A program made the position numbers and the translations under genes. A model generated the notes under the pieces. It did not search any database. It was not told the DNA's origin and saw only the letters and a program-made list of their open reading frames with translations. From Poriferisodalis sp965205175 (GTDB lineage Bacteria; Actinomycetota; Acidimicrobiia; Acidimicrobiales; Poriferisodalaceae): a stretch of DNA of 64,000 bases. Shown one piece after another: positions 26,470 through 35,604 of the stretch. The stretch is from NCBI RefSeq assembly GCF_965205175.1, contig NZ_OZ242038.1, positions 2,666,001 to 2,730,000 of the forward strand, in the 5' to 3' direction. The first letter of the stretch is position 1. Each line of letters begins with the position of its first letter.

Positions 26470-27335
26470 AGGCCGTTGTCGATGACGACGCGCTGCTCGT
26501 CGGTGCCCTGCTGAGCGACCGTGCGGTAGATGGCGCGTCCTTCGCCATCGTCCCAGACCTGAATGGTCAGCTCGTCGCCGGGGAACACCGGCGCTGAGAA
26601 ACGCGAGTCCATCGACCGGAAGCGGGCCGGGTCGCTGTCGCACAGCGTGCGCAGCAGCGCCCTGCCGGTGAATCCGTAGGTACACAGGCCGTGCAGAATC
26701 GGCTTGGGGAAGCCGGCCAGCTCAGTGGCGAACCACGGATCGCTGTGCAAGGGGTTGTAGTCGCCGCTCAGCCGGTAGGTCAGTGCCTGGTCGGGGCGTG
26801 TTCGGTAGGTGACCTCGTAGTCGGGGTCGCGGTCGGGAGCGCTCACCAAGGGCGCTGTGCTCCCTGGCTCGCCCCCGAAGCCCCCGGAGCCGCGGATGAC
26901 CACGGAGCTGCGCAGCTCGAAGAGGATCTCGCCGGAGTCGGCGTCGACCGCGCTGGCTTCGGTGTCGATGATGGCATTGCGCCCCTCGCCCTTGTCCCAC
27001 ATGCCCGCGATGCGGTCGGTGATCTCGACGGCGCCTTCGGTCGGGATAGGGCGATGCACGGTGATCCCTTGGCTGCCGTGCAGCAGCTTGCCCCAGTCGA
27101 TGTCTCCAGCACCAGCCATCGCGCCCCCGGCGCCGAATCCGATGACGACTCCCTGCGTCGGGAACGACTGGTGCGCGATGTCCTTGGAGTTGTGGGTGGT
27201 GAACGCCAGCTCGGATCCGAATGGATCCTCCGCACCGGCGCCGATGCCCACGGCGTAGAGCAGCGAGTCGCGGAACGTCCACGACCGCGTGGTCGGCGTG
27301 CCGGTAGCACCTACAGCTTCCGGATTGAGCCCCAT
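26454..27335 (-). CDS. MaoC-family (R)-specific enoyl-CoA hydratase 2
   Basis: A 293-residue double-hotdog dehydratase. The C-terminal domain has the hydratase-2 motif YRLSGDYNPLHSDP, with catalytic Asp and His, followed by PILHGLCTYGFTGRAL. The N-terminal hotdog (LLYAVGIGAGAEDPFGSELAFTTHN) is the degenerate half. The reaction is hydration of trans-2-enoyl-CoA to (R)-3-hydroxyacyl-CoA in fatty-acid or sterol side-chain beta-oxidation. AAAGGCAG precedes the ATG at 27335. It lies 108 bp downstream of an SDR resembling the partner dehydrogenase of peroxisomal MFE-2. Confidence 0.92.
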   Translation of the reverse strand: MGLNPEAVGATGTPTTRSWTFRDSLLYAVGIGAGAEDPFGSELAFTTHNSKDIAHQSFPTQGVVIGFGAGGAMAGAGDIDWGKLLHGSQGITVHRPIPTEGAVEITDRIAGMWDKGEGRNAIIDTEASAVDADSGEILFELRSSVVIRGSGGFGGEPGSTAPLVSAPDRDPDYEVTYRTRPDQALTYRLSGDYNPLHSDPWFATELAGFPKPILHGLCTYGFTGRALLRTLCDSDPARFRSMDSRFSAPVFPGDELTIQVWDDGEGRAIYRTVAQQGTDEQRVVIDNGLCTYA

Positions 27336-27443
27336 GTTGGTCTGCCTTTCTGGTCTTGTCTCTGGTTGAACCTGCACTTCGACAGCAGCGCTCTCACTTG
27401 ACCTGGCACCGCGGCGGCACCGGTGCCGGCCGATGCGGTCGGC

Positions 27444-28361
27444 TCAGCCGGCGATGCCCCCGTCTGCCGGTTCACCGTTCATGCCGCTGTTGAGGCGAGC
27501 CTCGCGCACCAGCCCACGTGCTGCGTCGCCGATCTTCGTCGGATCGTCGATGGTGTCGATGGTGGGACCGCGCTCCCAGCCCTCCGCAACTGCGAGCAGC
27601 TGGCCGGAGGCCTCGAACACCCGTCCGGTGACGCCGGCAGCATCGGCGGAACACAGCCAGGTCACGATCGGTGCGATGTAGCGAGGATGCATCAGGGCCT
27701 GCTCCTCCTCGGAGGCTTGGCCCATGCCCAAGTCCTCAGTCATGCGCGTCAGCGCTCCCGGGGCGACCGCGTTGACCCGAACGCCGTAGCGCGCCAGCTC
27801 ACGGGCAGCGATGATGGTGAACGCCGCGATGCCCATCTTTGCGGCGCCGTAGTTGGTCTGGCCCGGATTGCCGTAGATGCCCGAGACCGAGGTGGTGTTC
27901 ACGATCGACGCGTTGATCTGCTCGCCGGCCTTCGCCCGCTCACGCCAGTAGGTGCTGGCCCAGCGCGCCGGCGCGAACGTGCCCTTGAGATGGACCTGGA
28001 TCACGGCATCCCACTCGGCCTCGGTCATGTTCACCAGCATCCGGTCGCGCAGGATGCCCGCATTGTTCACCACCGCATGCAGGTCGCCGAAGGTCTCAAT
28101 GGCCTGATTGACCAAGCGCTGCGCGCCTTCCCAGTCGGAGACGTCGTCACCGTTGGCGACCGCCTGTCCACCCATGTCGGCAATCTCGGCCACCACGTCA
28201 TCGGCAGGCCCGGTATCTGCCCCGGTGCCGTCTCGGGCACCACCGAGGTCGTTGCACACCACCTTGGCGCCGTGCTCGGCAAGCATCAGGCAGTGTTCAC
28301 GCCCGATGCCTCGAGCACCTCCGGTCACGATCACAACCCGACCCTCGCACAGCTTGCTCAT
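27444..28361 (-). CDS. SDR-family 3-hydroxyacyl-CoA dehydrogenase-like protein (HSD17B4 type)
   Basis: A 305-residue short-chain dehydrogenase. Cofactor motif TGGARGIGREHCLMLAEHGA, NNAGILRD, catalytic Ser in NTTSVSGIYGNPGQTNYGAAK (Tyr and Lys in YGAAK), and AVAPGALTRM. The spacing and the NDLGGARDGTG loop resemble the dehydrogenase domain of 17-beta-HSD type 4/MFE-2. NAD-dependent oxidation of (R)-3-hydroxyacyl-CoA is the likely reaction. ATG 28361 has AGAGGAC upstream. With the MaoC gene it supplies both MFE-2 activities as separate proteins. Divergent from the VanW gene. Confidence 0.9.
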   Translation of the reverse strand: MSKLCEGRVVIVTGGARGIGREHCLMLAEHGAKVVCNDLGGARDGTGADTGPADDVVAEIADMGGQAVANGDDVSDWEGAQRLVNQAIETFGDLHAVVNNAGILRDRMLVNMTEAEWDAVIQVHLKGTFAPARWASTYWRERAKAGEQINASIVNTTSVSGIYGNPGQTNYGAAKMGIAAFTIIAARELARYGVRVNAVAPGALTRMTEDLGMGQASEEEQALMHPRYIAPIVTWLCSADAAGVTGRVFEASGQLLAVAEGWERGPTIDTIDDPTKIGDAARGLVREARLNSGMNGEPADGGIAG

Positions 28362-28487
28362 AATGTCCTCTGTCCTTGTCTTGTCGCCGTCAAGGTGCGA
28401 CGGCGCGTGTGCGCGGCCGGCTAGGCCACTGCCGCGGCGTGGAGTATCGCACGCGAGAAGCGCTGTCCGCAGCCGATATGTGACCCC

Positions 28488-28493
28488 TACGAT
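28488..28493 (+). promoter_or_regulatory. -10 box (TACGAT) for the VanW gene
   Basis: TACGAT lies 8 nt before the GTG at 28502, with no ribosome-binding site; a leaderless arrangement. Confidence 0.55.
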
Positions 28494-28501
28494 CAACCCT
28501 C

Positions 28502-30676
28502 GTGCATTGGCCGACGTGGGCCCCTCGCTGGTCGATCATCACGGCGGCTGTGATCTTGGCTGCATCAGGGCTCGGCGCGGCCGTGCTGACGATCGCCAAC
28601 TCCGCCGGCCCGTCCGACGCGACTGCTCCGGCAGCGTCGTCGGCCCCCGCAGCAACGACGCAGACCCCTGTCGCCCCGTCCGGGCCGGACACGCCGGCGG
28701 TTCCTTCGACCGAGCCAGCGACCGAGGTAAGCCCCGACGCCGTGGTCTTGAGCATTGCGGCGCTCGCAGCGGAGCTGGCAAGCACGCCCGTCGTGATTCG
28801 CACCTACGTCGGCGAGCTGACACTGACGGTGGACGACCTGGGCATCGCGCTGGAACCCGACGCCACCTTCGAGGCTGTGCGAGAACTGCGAACAGCGGGC
28901 GCCGAAATCGGCCTCAGCGCGACCCAGGCGTGGGTCGGCTGGTCGACCGACCCTCAGTTCTCCGAACGGCGCTACCGCGTCGACCGCTCCGCGGCCCGGG
29001 CCGCGCTGTCCGACGCCGCAGACATCGGCGTCACGGCGACGCCCCCGACGATCGTGGTTGTCAACGACACGTTGGCCGTCGACCTCGGCCTGCCCGGCCA
29101 AGTCGTTGACACCGATGCGATTGTCGACCGAGTGCTGGAGAGCGTCACGCTCGCAGTGCCCCGCATCGAGATCGCCGCAGAACTCATCCCAGGCGAACCG
29201 TTCGTCAACACGCCCGAGCTGCAACAGGCGGTGAACGCAGCTCACAGCCGCTACGGGCACGAACTCGTGCTCGCCTACGGCACCTCGACCCACGATCTCA
29301 CCATGAACACCATCGCCGGGTGGCTCCAGCTCGACACGACGGCGACGCCCCCGACGATCTCGCTCGACCAGGCACAAGTGGGGTCGTACGTCGAGGAAGC
29401 TTTCGCCGCCGCATCGGCGCCGTCCACGACCGCCGCCATGGCGGTGGTCAACGGCACGCCGACCGTCGTCGCCGGTGACGGCAGCGTCGCGTGCTGTGCC
29501 GACGAGGTAGCCGCCGTGATCGAGGAGGCGCTGCGGGCTCGGGTCGCCGGACCGCTGACGCTGCCGCCGCGCCCGGCGGTGAGCCGACAAGAGCAGGCAC
29601 TCTTGGAATCGCTGGGCATCGCCGAAGTCGTCGGCCGCTACACCACCAAGCACGCGTGCTGCCAAGGACGAGTCAAGAACATTCATCGCTTCGCAGATCT
29701 GATGCGCGGAGCGATCGTCGAACCCGGCCAGAGCCTCTCGTTGAACGATCATGTGGGCCGGCGCACCGCGCAGCGGGGCTTCGTCGAAGGCGGCTTCATT
29801 CACCATGGCGTGCTGGTCGACGACATCGGCGGCGGCGTGTCGCAGTTCGCCACCACCATCTTCAATGCCCTGATCCGCGCCGGCATGACCATCGACGAGT
29901 ACCAGACGCACTCGCTGTATCTCAGCCGCTACCCGTACGGCTTGGACCCCACCATCTCCTACCCGGAGCCTGATCTCAAGTTCACGAACCCCACCCCCTA
30001 CGGCCTGCTCATCTGGCCGACCTACACCGACACTTCCATCACGGTCGAGCTGTACTCCACCCGCAACGTTGCGGTCACCATCGGCGAGCCGACCGAGGTC
30101 ATGCAGGAGTTCTGCCGCCGAGTCAGCACGGACCGAACGCGGGTGTTCTCCGACGGCACCGTGGAGACTGACACCTTCCGAGCCCGCTATCGGCCCGAAC
30201 CGGGACGCAACTGCGACGGTACGCGTTCGGTTCCGAGGCAGTGCGTGGATCCGCTGCTGTCACCCGCCAAGCCGGTCGCAGACGGCCAGTCGCCGCAGAA
30301 CACCCCAGACTCCGGCGATTCCGAACGCGCCATGGTCGACGACGGCACGACGCGTGCGGACGGGTCGGTGGTGGAATGTCCGCCGCTCGAGTGCGTCGAA
30401 CAACCCGGCGAGCGCACGTCAGCGTCGCCCCGCTATCCGGACGATCCGTGCCTCGGCGTCGATCTGAGCACGCTGGGCGCCGACGGCGGCGATGACCGCA
30501 CCGGGGACGGCACCGGCAGCGACGACACGAACGACGACGGCACTGACAAGACCGACGACAGTGGTGACGGCGCGACCAACGGCGACGACACGAACGATGG
30601 CAGCGACGGCGCGACCGACGACAGCGGCGACGACGGCGACGACACGAACGATGGCAGCGACGGCGAAGACTCCTGA
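28502..30676 (+). CDS. VanW-family cell-envelope protein with acidic repeat tail
   Basis: A 724-residue membrane-anchored exported protein. Helix SIITAAVILAASGLGAAVL is followed by a Pro/Thr/Ala linker, then a duplicated peptidoglycan-binding-4-like region (~100-370) with repeated TPPTIVVVNDTLAVDLG / TPPTISLDQAQVGSYVEE patterns, and a VanW domain (~375-510) with HRFADLMRGAIVEPGQSLSLN and GGGVSQFATTIFNAL. The tail (~600-724) is Asp/Gly/Thr-rich and repetitive. VanW occurs in vancomycin-resistance clusters, but its biochemical role is unresolved. It is followed after 4 bp by a reductase gene. Confidence 0.88.
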   Translation: MHWPTWAPRWSIITAAVILAASGLGAAVLTIANSAGPSDATAPAASSAPAATTQTPVAPSGPDTPAVPSTEPATEVSPDAVVLSIAALAAELASTPVVIRTYVGELTLTVDDLGIALEPDATFEAVRELRTAGAEIGLSATQAWVGWSTDPQFSERRYRVDRSAARAALSDAADIGVTATPPTIVVVNDTLAVDLGLPGQVVDTDAIVDRVLESVTLAVPRIEIAAELIPGEPFVNTPELQQAVNAAHSRYGHELVLAYGTSTHDLTMNTIAGWLQLDTTATPPTISLDQAQVGSYVEEAFAAASAPSTTAAMAVVNGTPTVVAGDGSVACCADEVAAVIEEALRARVAGPLTLPPRPAVSRQEQALLESLGIAEVVGRYTTKHACCQGRVKNIHRFADLMRGAIVEPGQSLSLNDHVGRRTAQRGFVEGGFIHHGVLVDDIGGGVSQFATTIFNALIRAGMTIDEYQTHSLYLSRYPYGLDPTISYPEPDLKFTNPTPYGLLIWPTYTDTSITVELYSTRNVAVTIGEPTEVMQEFCRRVSTDRTRVFSDGTVETDTFRARYRPEPGRNCDGTRSVPRQCVDPLLSPAKPVADGQSPQNTPDSGDSERAMVDDGTTRADGSVVECPPLECVEQPGERTSASPRYPDDPCLGVDLSTLGADGGDDRTGDGTGSDDTNDDGTDKTDDSGDGATNGDDTNDGSDGATDDSGDDGDDTNDGSDGEDS
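30581..30665 (+). repeat. Duplicated 31-bp unit in the VanW acidic tail
   Basis: An identical 31-bp unit occurs at 30581-30611 and 30635-30665, encoding GDDTNDGSDG twice. The surrounding GAC/GGC-rich DNA is an imperfect tandem array and probably varies in length between strains. Confidence 0.6.
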
Positions 30677-30680
30677 ACCG

Positions 30681-31937
30681 ATGTCAGCCGTCGATGTCGT
30701 GATCGTGGGCGCCGGCCCGGCAGGCGCGTCTGCGGCGGTCTGGGCCCGCCGAGCAGGACTCGACGTGCTGCTCATCGATCGGGCAGCCAGAGGACGAGAC
30801 AAGTGCTGCGGCGACGGCCTCACTGCACTCGCGCTGCGCGAGCTCGAATCGCTCGGCGTCCGGCCCGAGCTGCTGGCTTCGTGGAAGCCGGTGACGGCCG
30901 CGTGCGTGCGGGCGCCACGCGGACGAGTGATGCGGCTGCCGCTGCCGACGGGCCGCGGACTGTTCGCAAGCGTGTGCCGGCGCGCCGAGCTGGACGCACA
31001 GCTCATGGACCTCGCCGTCGCAGCGCGAGCCGAGGTTCGCCTCGGCGTCGCCTTCGACAGCTTCGCGAACGCCGATGCATCGACCGCTACGACCTCGGTT
31101 CGACTCAGCGACGGCAGCGTGGTAGCGACCCGGTTCGTGATCGGCGCCGACGGCGTCTACTCCGCTGTGCGCAAGGCGCTGGGCATCGGCCCGCATCGCT
31201 ACCGCGGCGATTGGCACGCACTCCGCGGCTACCTGCGTTCACACGGCGACGCGGCGCACGACATGTGGGTGTGGTTCGAACCCGACCTGCTGCCCGGCTA
31301 CGCGTGGTCGTTCCCCGTGGGCGACGGCCGGGTCAACCTGGGCTTCGGCGTGCCCCGCAACCGCCACGACACTGCCGACGGAGCTGGCACGCTGTCGGGC
31401 AAGCAGCTCGCCGAGGTCTGGGCGGGCCTCGCTGAGCGCAGCCACATCGCAAGCGTGCTCGGCGCCAGCGAGCCCGATGGCCCCATGCGGGCGTGGCCGA
31501 TACCGGCGCGCCTGGGCGAGCTGGAGCTTGCCAGTGGACGATCGCTGCTGTGCGGCGATGCGGCTGGGGCCGCCGACCCGCTGACCGGCGAAGGCATCGG
31601 GCAAGCGCTGGGGATGGGGCGCATCGCGGCGCGTGCGATCGCACGCGGCGGCCCGCCGCGCAGCGTGGCAGCTCGCTACGCGCGCGAGGTGTCGGCCGGG
31701 TTCTCACTGGACCACCGACTGGCGCGAAGCCTCAGCCGGATCCTGGCTCACGAAGGCTTGGCCGCTGCGTCGCTGCGGGCGGTGGACTGGTCTGGTTGGA
31801 CCCGCCGGCAGTTCGCTCGCTGGATGTTCGAGGACTACCCGCGAGCCGCTGCAGCGACACCGCGGCGTTGGCATCCCGGCATGGCCAGAGCGCGAGGTGC
31901 GTTCAGTTCCACGCCCATGTCGGCGACGGCGCATTGA
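30681..31937 (+). CDS. Geranylgeranyl-reductase-family flavoprotein
   Basis: A 418-residue FAD-dependent oxidoreductase. N-terminal Rossmann motif VVIVGAGPAGASAAVWARR, then the family CCGDG motif, VIGADGVYSAVRKALG in the middle, and GDAAGAADPLTGEGIGQALG for FAD. The family saturates isoprenoid chains (menaquinone MenJ, geranylgeranyl lipids), and menaquinone side-chain reduction is the likeliest role in an actinobacterium. ATG 30681 lies 4 bp after the VanW stop; longer frames upstream overlap the VanW acidic tail in another register and are artefacts. Confidence 0.88.
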   Translation: MSAVDVVIVGAGPAGASAAVWARRAGLDVLLIDRAARGRDKCCGDGLTALALRELESLGVRPELLASWKPVTAACVRAPRGRVMRLPLPTGRGLFASVCRRAELDAQLMDLAVAARAEVRLGVAFDSFANADASTATTSVRLSDGSVVATRFVIGADGVYSAVRKALGIGPHRYRGDWHALRGYLRSHGDAAHDMWVWFEPDLLPGYAWSFPVGDGRVNLGFGVPRNRHDTADGAGTLSGKQLAEVWAGLAERSHIASVLGASEPDGPMRAWPIPARLGELELASGRSLLCGDAAGAADPLTGEGIGQALGMGRIAARAIARGGPPRSVAARYAREVSAGFSLDHRLARSLSRILAHEGLAAASLRAVDWSGWTRRQFARWMFEDYPRAAAATPRRWHPGMARARGAFSSTPMSATAH

Positions 31938-32011
31938 CCCGGTTGCAGACGAGGCCCCGCGCTGGCCAAGCTAGGCAGGTGACACCCGGCGCCGACACCA
32001 CCGTGCCCGAC

Positions 32012-32992
32012 ATGCCGGCAGTCGACGCGCCGGCAGTCGGCCAGGCATCTTCCGACAGCGCATTGGGGCACGAAGCCGAGGACCGGCACTGCAGCTTCAC
32101 CCGCGAACAGTGGGCGAAGCTGCGCGATGCCACGCCACTCTCGGTGACAGAGGCAGAACTCGAAGCACTGGCCGGCCTCGTGGAACCCGTGACGCTCGAC
32201 ATGGTGCGGGACATCTACCTGCCGTTGTCGCGGCTGTTGAACCTGCGTTTTGGCGCGAAGCGTCAGCTGCGCGCTGCCACCGAGCGCTTCTTCGGCAGGG
32301 TGCTGCCGCCCCGGCCGTACCTGATCGGCATCGGCGGAAGCGTCTCAGCCGGCAAGAGCACGACCGCACGCATCCTGCGAGCCGTGCTGGCCTCCTGGCC
32401 CGATCATCCCGAGGTGGACCTGATTACGACCGACGGATTCCTGCTGCCCAATGCCGAACTGACCGCACGCGGCCTCCTCGGGCGCAAGGGCTTTCCTGAG
32501 TCCTACCGCCGCGGCGAGCTGCGCGAATTCTTGCAGCGGATATCCAGCGGCGATCCCGACGTGGCTGCACCGGTCTACTCGCACAACCTCTACGACGTGA
32601 CCGATGAGGTGCAGATCGTCAACCAGCCGGACATCCTCATCGTGGAAGGCCTCAACGTGCTCCAGACCGGTCCTCCGTCGAGCACGCCCTTCGTGTCGGA
32701 CTTCTTCGACTTCACCATCTATGTGGACGCCGATGCCGCCGACCTCGAGGAGTGGTACGTCGAGCGCTTCCAACAGCTGCGCAAGACCGTGTTCCGCGAG
32801 CAGACCGCCTACTTCGCCCAGTTCGCGGAGCTGCCGGCATCCGCAGCTGACGCGGTGGCTCGCACCATCTGGCGCTCCATCAACCTCGTCAACTTGCAGG
32901 AGAACATCCTGCCGACCCGGGCTCGAGCCGACCTGGTGCTCGCCAAGGGTCGCAATCACGCTGTCGATCACGTCGAACTCCGGTACCACTGA
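32012..32992 (+). CDS. coaA: Pantothenate kinase, type I
   Basis: A 326-residue enzyme catalysing the first step of coenzyme A synthesis (ATP-dependent phosphorylation of pantothenate). FTREQWAKLRD near the N terminus, P-loop GIGGSVSAGKSTTARIL, VDLITTDGFLLPNAEL, RKGFPESYRRGELREF, PVYSHNLYDV and ILIVEGLNVLQTG closely follow the CoaA pattern. GTGs at 31979 and 32003 are alternative starts; ATG 32012 is nearest to the conserved domain. No ribosome site decides the matter. It is followed by a HIT gene within 10 bp. Confidence 0.93.
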   Translation: MPAVDAPAVGQASSDSALGHEAEDRHCSFTREQWAKLRDATPLSVTEAELEALAGLVEPVTLDMVRDIYLPLSRLLNLRFGAKRQLRAATERFFGRVLPPRPYLIGIGGSVSAGKSTTARILRAVLASWPDHPEVDLITTDGFLLPNAELTARGLLGRKGFPESYRRGELREFLQRISSGDPDVAAPVYSHNLYDVTDEVQIVNQPDILIVEGLNVLQTGPPSSTPFVSDFFDFTIYVDADAADLEEWYVERFQQLRKTVFREQTAYFAQFAELPASAADAVARTIWRSINLVNLQENILPTRARADLVLAKGRNHAVDHVELRYH

Positions 32993-33001
32993 GCAGTGGG
33001 G

Positions 33002-33433
33002 ATGCCCGGTTGCACCTTTTGCTCGATCGTCGCGGGCTCAACGCCTGCGTGGCGCATCTACGAGGACGAGCACACCATTGCGTTCCTGGACCGACTGCCG
33101 ATGACGGCGGGCCACAGCCTCGTCATTCCTCGCCGTCATGTGACTGATGTGTGGGAGCTGAACGACGCGGACGCTGCGCACGTGATGCGCGCAGCACGAC
33201 GAGTGGCCGGCTTGGTGCGCGAACGATTGCGGCCGGCAGGCGTGAACCTGCTCAACAACAACGGCCGTGCAGCCGGTCAGACCCAGTTTCACTTCCACAT
33301 GCACGTAGTCCCGCGTTACGGGCGCGACCATCTGCTGCGTCCGTCGGAGCGGACGCGCGCGCTGAGAGGCACCATCGAACCGGCATATCGGCTGCTGAGC
33401 GCGACCGCGGTGGCCGGCGCGGCCGACCGCTAG
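33002..33433 (+). CDS. HIT-family nucleotide hydrolase/transferase
   Basis: A 143-residue histidine-triad protein. CTFCSIVAG at the N terminus has the zinc-type CxxC of the bacterial HINT branch; NNNGRAAGQTQFHFHMHVVPRY carries the HxHxH triad with the catalytic middle His. It likely hydrolyses AMP-linked compounds. ATG 33002 is adopted; GTG 32996 is equally possible. It sits directly after coaA. Confidence 0.9.
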   Translation: MPGCTFCSIVAGSTPAWRIYEDEHTIAFLDRLPMTAGHSLVIPRRHVTDVWELNDADAAHVMRAARRVAGLVRERLRPAGVNLLNNNGRAAGQTQFHFHMHVVPRYGRDHLLRPSERTRALRGTIEPAYRLLSATAVAGAADR

Positions 33434-33442
33434 CTCAACTAC

Positions 33443-33448
33443 TAGCTT
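33443..33448 (+). promoter_or_regulatory. -10 box (TAGCTT) for crotonase gene
   Basis: TAGCTT lies 8 nt before ATG 33457, with no Shine-Dalgarno; same hexamer and layout as at 7641. Confidence 0.6.
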
Positions 33449-33456
33449 CGGGCGCC

Positions 33457-34254
33457 ATGGAGAACCGCTACGCAGCCTTCGCCGCGCTCGACATCACCGG
33501 TCCCGACGACGACGGCGTGCTCGAGATCGTGATCGACACGCCGGGCCGGCTGAACGCAGTCGACGCGGCCAAGCATCTGGCGCTGGCCGACGTCTGGCGC
33601 GCCGTCGACACCGATCCTGACGCGAGGGTGGCTGTCATTCGAGGCGCCGACGGCACCTTCTCCGCCGGCGGCGACCTCGACATGATCCAAGACATCATGG
33701 ACGACTTCGAGACGCGTCAACGCGCGCTGCGCGAGGCGCGGGACATCGTCCACAACATGATCGACTGCTCCAAGATCATCGTCTCGGCCATCGAAGGCAC
33801 CGCTGTCGGCGCAGGTCTGGCAGCAGCCCTGATGGCCGACATCTCGATCGCCGGCCGCAACGCTCGGATCATGGACGGACACACCAAGCTCGGCGTCGCT
33901 GCGGGCGACCATGCAGCGATTGTGTGGCCGATCCTGTGCGGCATGGCGAAGTCGAAGTACTACCTGCTGACGTGCGACACGATCACCGGCGCCGAGGCAG
34001 ACGACATGGGCATCGTGAGCAAAGCTGTCGACGACGACGCTGTGATCGATGAGGCGTTTGCCGTGGCCCGCAAGCTCGCCAAGGGAAGCCAGAGCGCCAT
34101 CCGGTGGACGAAGTACAGCCTCAACAACTGGATGCGAATGGCTGGGCCGATTTTCGACACGTCGTTGGCCTTGGAGATGCTGGGCTTCGACGGCGCCGAT
34201 GCGCGGGAAGGCCATGCCGCCATCGTCGAGAAGCGCCGCCCGAACTTCGCCTGA
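33457..34254 (+). CDS. Enoyl-CoA hydratase/isomerase-family protein
   Basis: A 265-residue crotonase. RGADGTFSAGGDLDMIQDI and IEGTAVGAGLAAALMADISI form the CoA-binding and oxyanion-hole region; MDGHTKLGVAAGDHAAIVWP replaces the usual QPE loop, so one or both hydratase glutamates are absent, as in several actinobacterial crotonases of unknown reaction. WTKYSLNNWMR near the C terminus is typical. It is 33 bp upstream of a CaiB/BaiF transferase, suggesting a joint acyl-CoA catabolic role. The start is set by the -10 box at 33443. Confidence 0.9.
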   Translation: MENRYAAFAALDITGPDDDGVLEIVIDTPGRLNAVDAAKHLALADVWRAVDTDPDARVAVIRGADGTFSAGGDLDMIQDIMDDFETRQRALREARDIVHNMIDCSKIIVSAIEGTAVGAGLAAALMADISIAGRNARIMDGHTKLGVAAGDHAAIVWPILCGMAKSKYYLLTCDTITGAEADDMGIVSKAVDDDAVIDEAFAVARKLAKGSQSAIRWTKYSLNNWMRMAGPIFDTSLALEMLGFDGADAREGHAAIVEKRRPNFA

Positions 34255-34287
34255 TCGCTGCGCCGCATGGAACCCGGAGACGACGTG

Positions 34288-35550
34288 ATGACATCGCCGG
34301 ATGATCGGCACCTGACCGCACACGAGCGGGCGGCCCCGATGGCAGCTGCGAACGCCGGCCCGCTTCGAGGCGTTCGCATCATCGACTGCACGCACGCACT
34401 GGCCGGGCCGTGGTCGACGATGATGCTCGCCGACTTGGGCGCCGATGTCGTCAAGGTCGAGCCACCGCGAGGCGAGATCGCCCGCAAGATGGCGCCGTTC
34501 ACGCGAGAGGACACCGAACGGCACTACGGCGCGGGCTTCGCGAACTACAACCGCAACAAGCGGGGCATCGCACTCGATCTGACCGACGACGCACAACGCG
34601 AGCAGTTCCTGCAGCTGGTGGACACCGCCGACGCGCTCGTCGAGAACATGCGCGCCGGGGTGATGGACGCGCTCGGGGTGGGCTGGGAAGTGCTCCACGA
34701 ACGAAATCCGCGGCTGGTCTACGGTGCCATCCGCGGATTCGGCGACCCGCGTTCGGGCGAGAGTCCCTATGTGGACTGGCCGGCGTATGACGTGGTGGCC
34801 CAGGCCATGTCGGGAATGGTCTCAGCGAACGGCAGCGGCCCCGACGACCGCCATGTCGTGGGTCCCTACATCGGCGACACCTACCCAGGCACCGTTGGTG
34901 CCATGGGCGTGCTGGCAGCGCTCTTTCACGCACAGCGAACTGGCGAGGGCCAGTTCGTAGACGTGTCAATGGTCGACGCGGTGATGGCGCTCTGCGAAGT
35001 CGGTGTCACCCGCTACAGCGTCATGGGAAAGCCCGACACCCCGCCCAGCGGCAACCAAAACCGGCACATCGTGCCATTCGACGTCTTCGCGACAGCCGAC
35101 GGCGCGGTGGCGATTGGCGCGCCCACCGACAACCACTGGCGCGAGCTGGCTGTCGCCATCGGGCGGCCGGAATGGGCGCACGCAGACGAGACCCGCACGC
35201 TTCGTGCGAGATTCCATCACCGCGACCAGATCATCGACACACTGACCGAGTGGGCCGGGTCGCGCACCAACGCACAGGTGCTCGAGGCCATTGGCGGCAA
35301 GGTGCCATGCGGCCCGGTCAATCATCCCGCCGACCTGTTCGCCGACCCGCATGTCGCCGCTCGCGACATGCTCGTGGCCGTCGATCAACCAGCCGGCCGG
35401 CCGATCGTGCAGATCGCGCCGCCGATTCGCATGAGTGCCACACCTCCGGGCATCTACCGACGCGCCCCGAAGCTCGGCGAACACAACGACGAAGTCCTAG
35501 CAGAGCTGGCCGAGCAACGAGACTCGTCGCCCGAGCACCGCCCAGAGTGA
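34288..35550 (+). CDS. CaiB/BaiF-family (class III) CoA transferase
   Basis: A 420-residue CoA transferase that moves CoA between carboxylic acids. Hallmarks: ALAGPWSTMMLADLGADVVKVEPP, NYNRNKRGIALDL, IGDTYPGTVGAMGVLAAL (containing the catalytic-Asp position of the family) and VPCGPVNHPADLFADPHV. GGAG eight bases upstream favours ATG 34288 over the ATG at 34267. It is probably co-transcribed with the crotonase just upstream. The acyl substrate is not evident. Confidence 0.92.
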   Translation: MTSPDDRHLTAHERAAPMAAANAGPLRGVRIIDCTHALAGPWSTMMLADLGADVVKVEPPRGEIARKMAPFTREDTERHYGAGFANYNRNKRGIALDLTDDAQREQFLQLVDTADALVENMRAGVMDALGVGWEVLHERNPRLVYGAIRGFGDPRSGESPYVDWPAYDVVAQAMSGMVSANGSGPDDRHVVGPYIGDTYPGTVGAMGVLAALFHAQRTGEGQFVDVSMVDAVMALCEVGVTRYSVMGKPDTPPSGNQNRHIVPFDVFATADGAVAIGAPTDNHWRELAVAIGRPEWAHADETRTLRARFHHRDQIIDTLTEWAGSRTNAQVLEAIGGKVPCGPVNHPADLFADPHVAARDMLVAVDQPAGRPIVQIAPPIRMSATPPGIYRRAPKLGEHNDEVLAELAEQRDSSPEHRPE

Positions 35551-35591
35551 TCCGGCGAGGGGCGCGTCACAGCAGAGTGCGTGCCCGCCGG

Positions 35592-35597
35592 TAGCGT
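35592..35597 (+). promoter_or_regulatory. -10 box (TAGCGT) for leaderless map
   Basis: TAGCGT is 7 nt before ATG 35605, without a ribosome-binding site; it decides the start. Confidence 0.6.
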
Positions 35598-35604
35598 GGC
35601 CACG

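Noticed and set aside
28565..29911. 448-codon minus-strand frame antisense to the VanW gene
   Set aside because: VanW motifs are clear on the plus strand; the antisense frame is compositional.
33442..34698. 418-codon minus-strand frame across the crotonase and CaiB genes
   Set aside because: It spans two real genes and their junction and has no domain.
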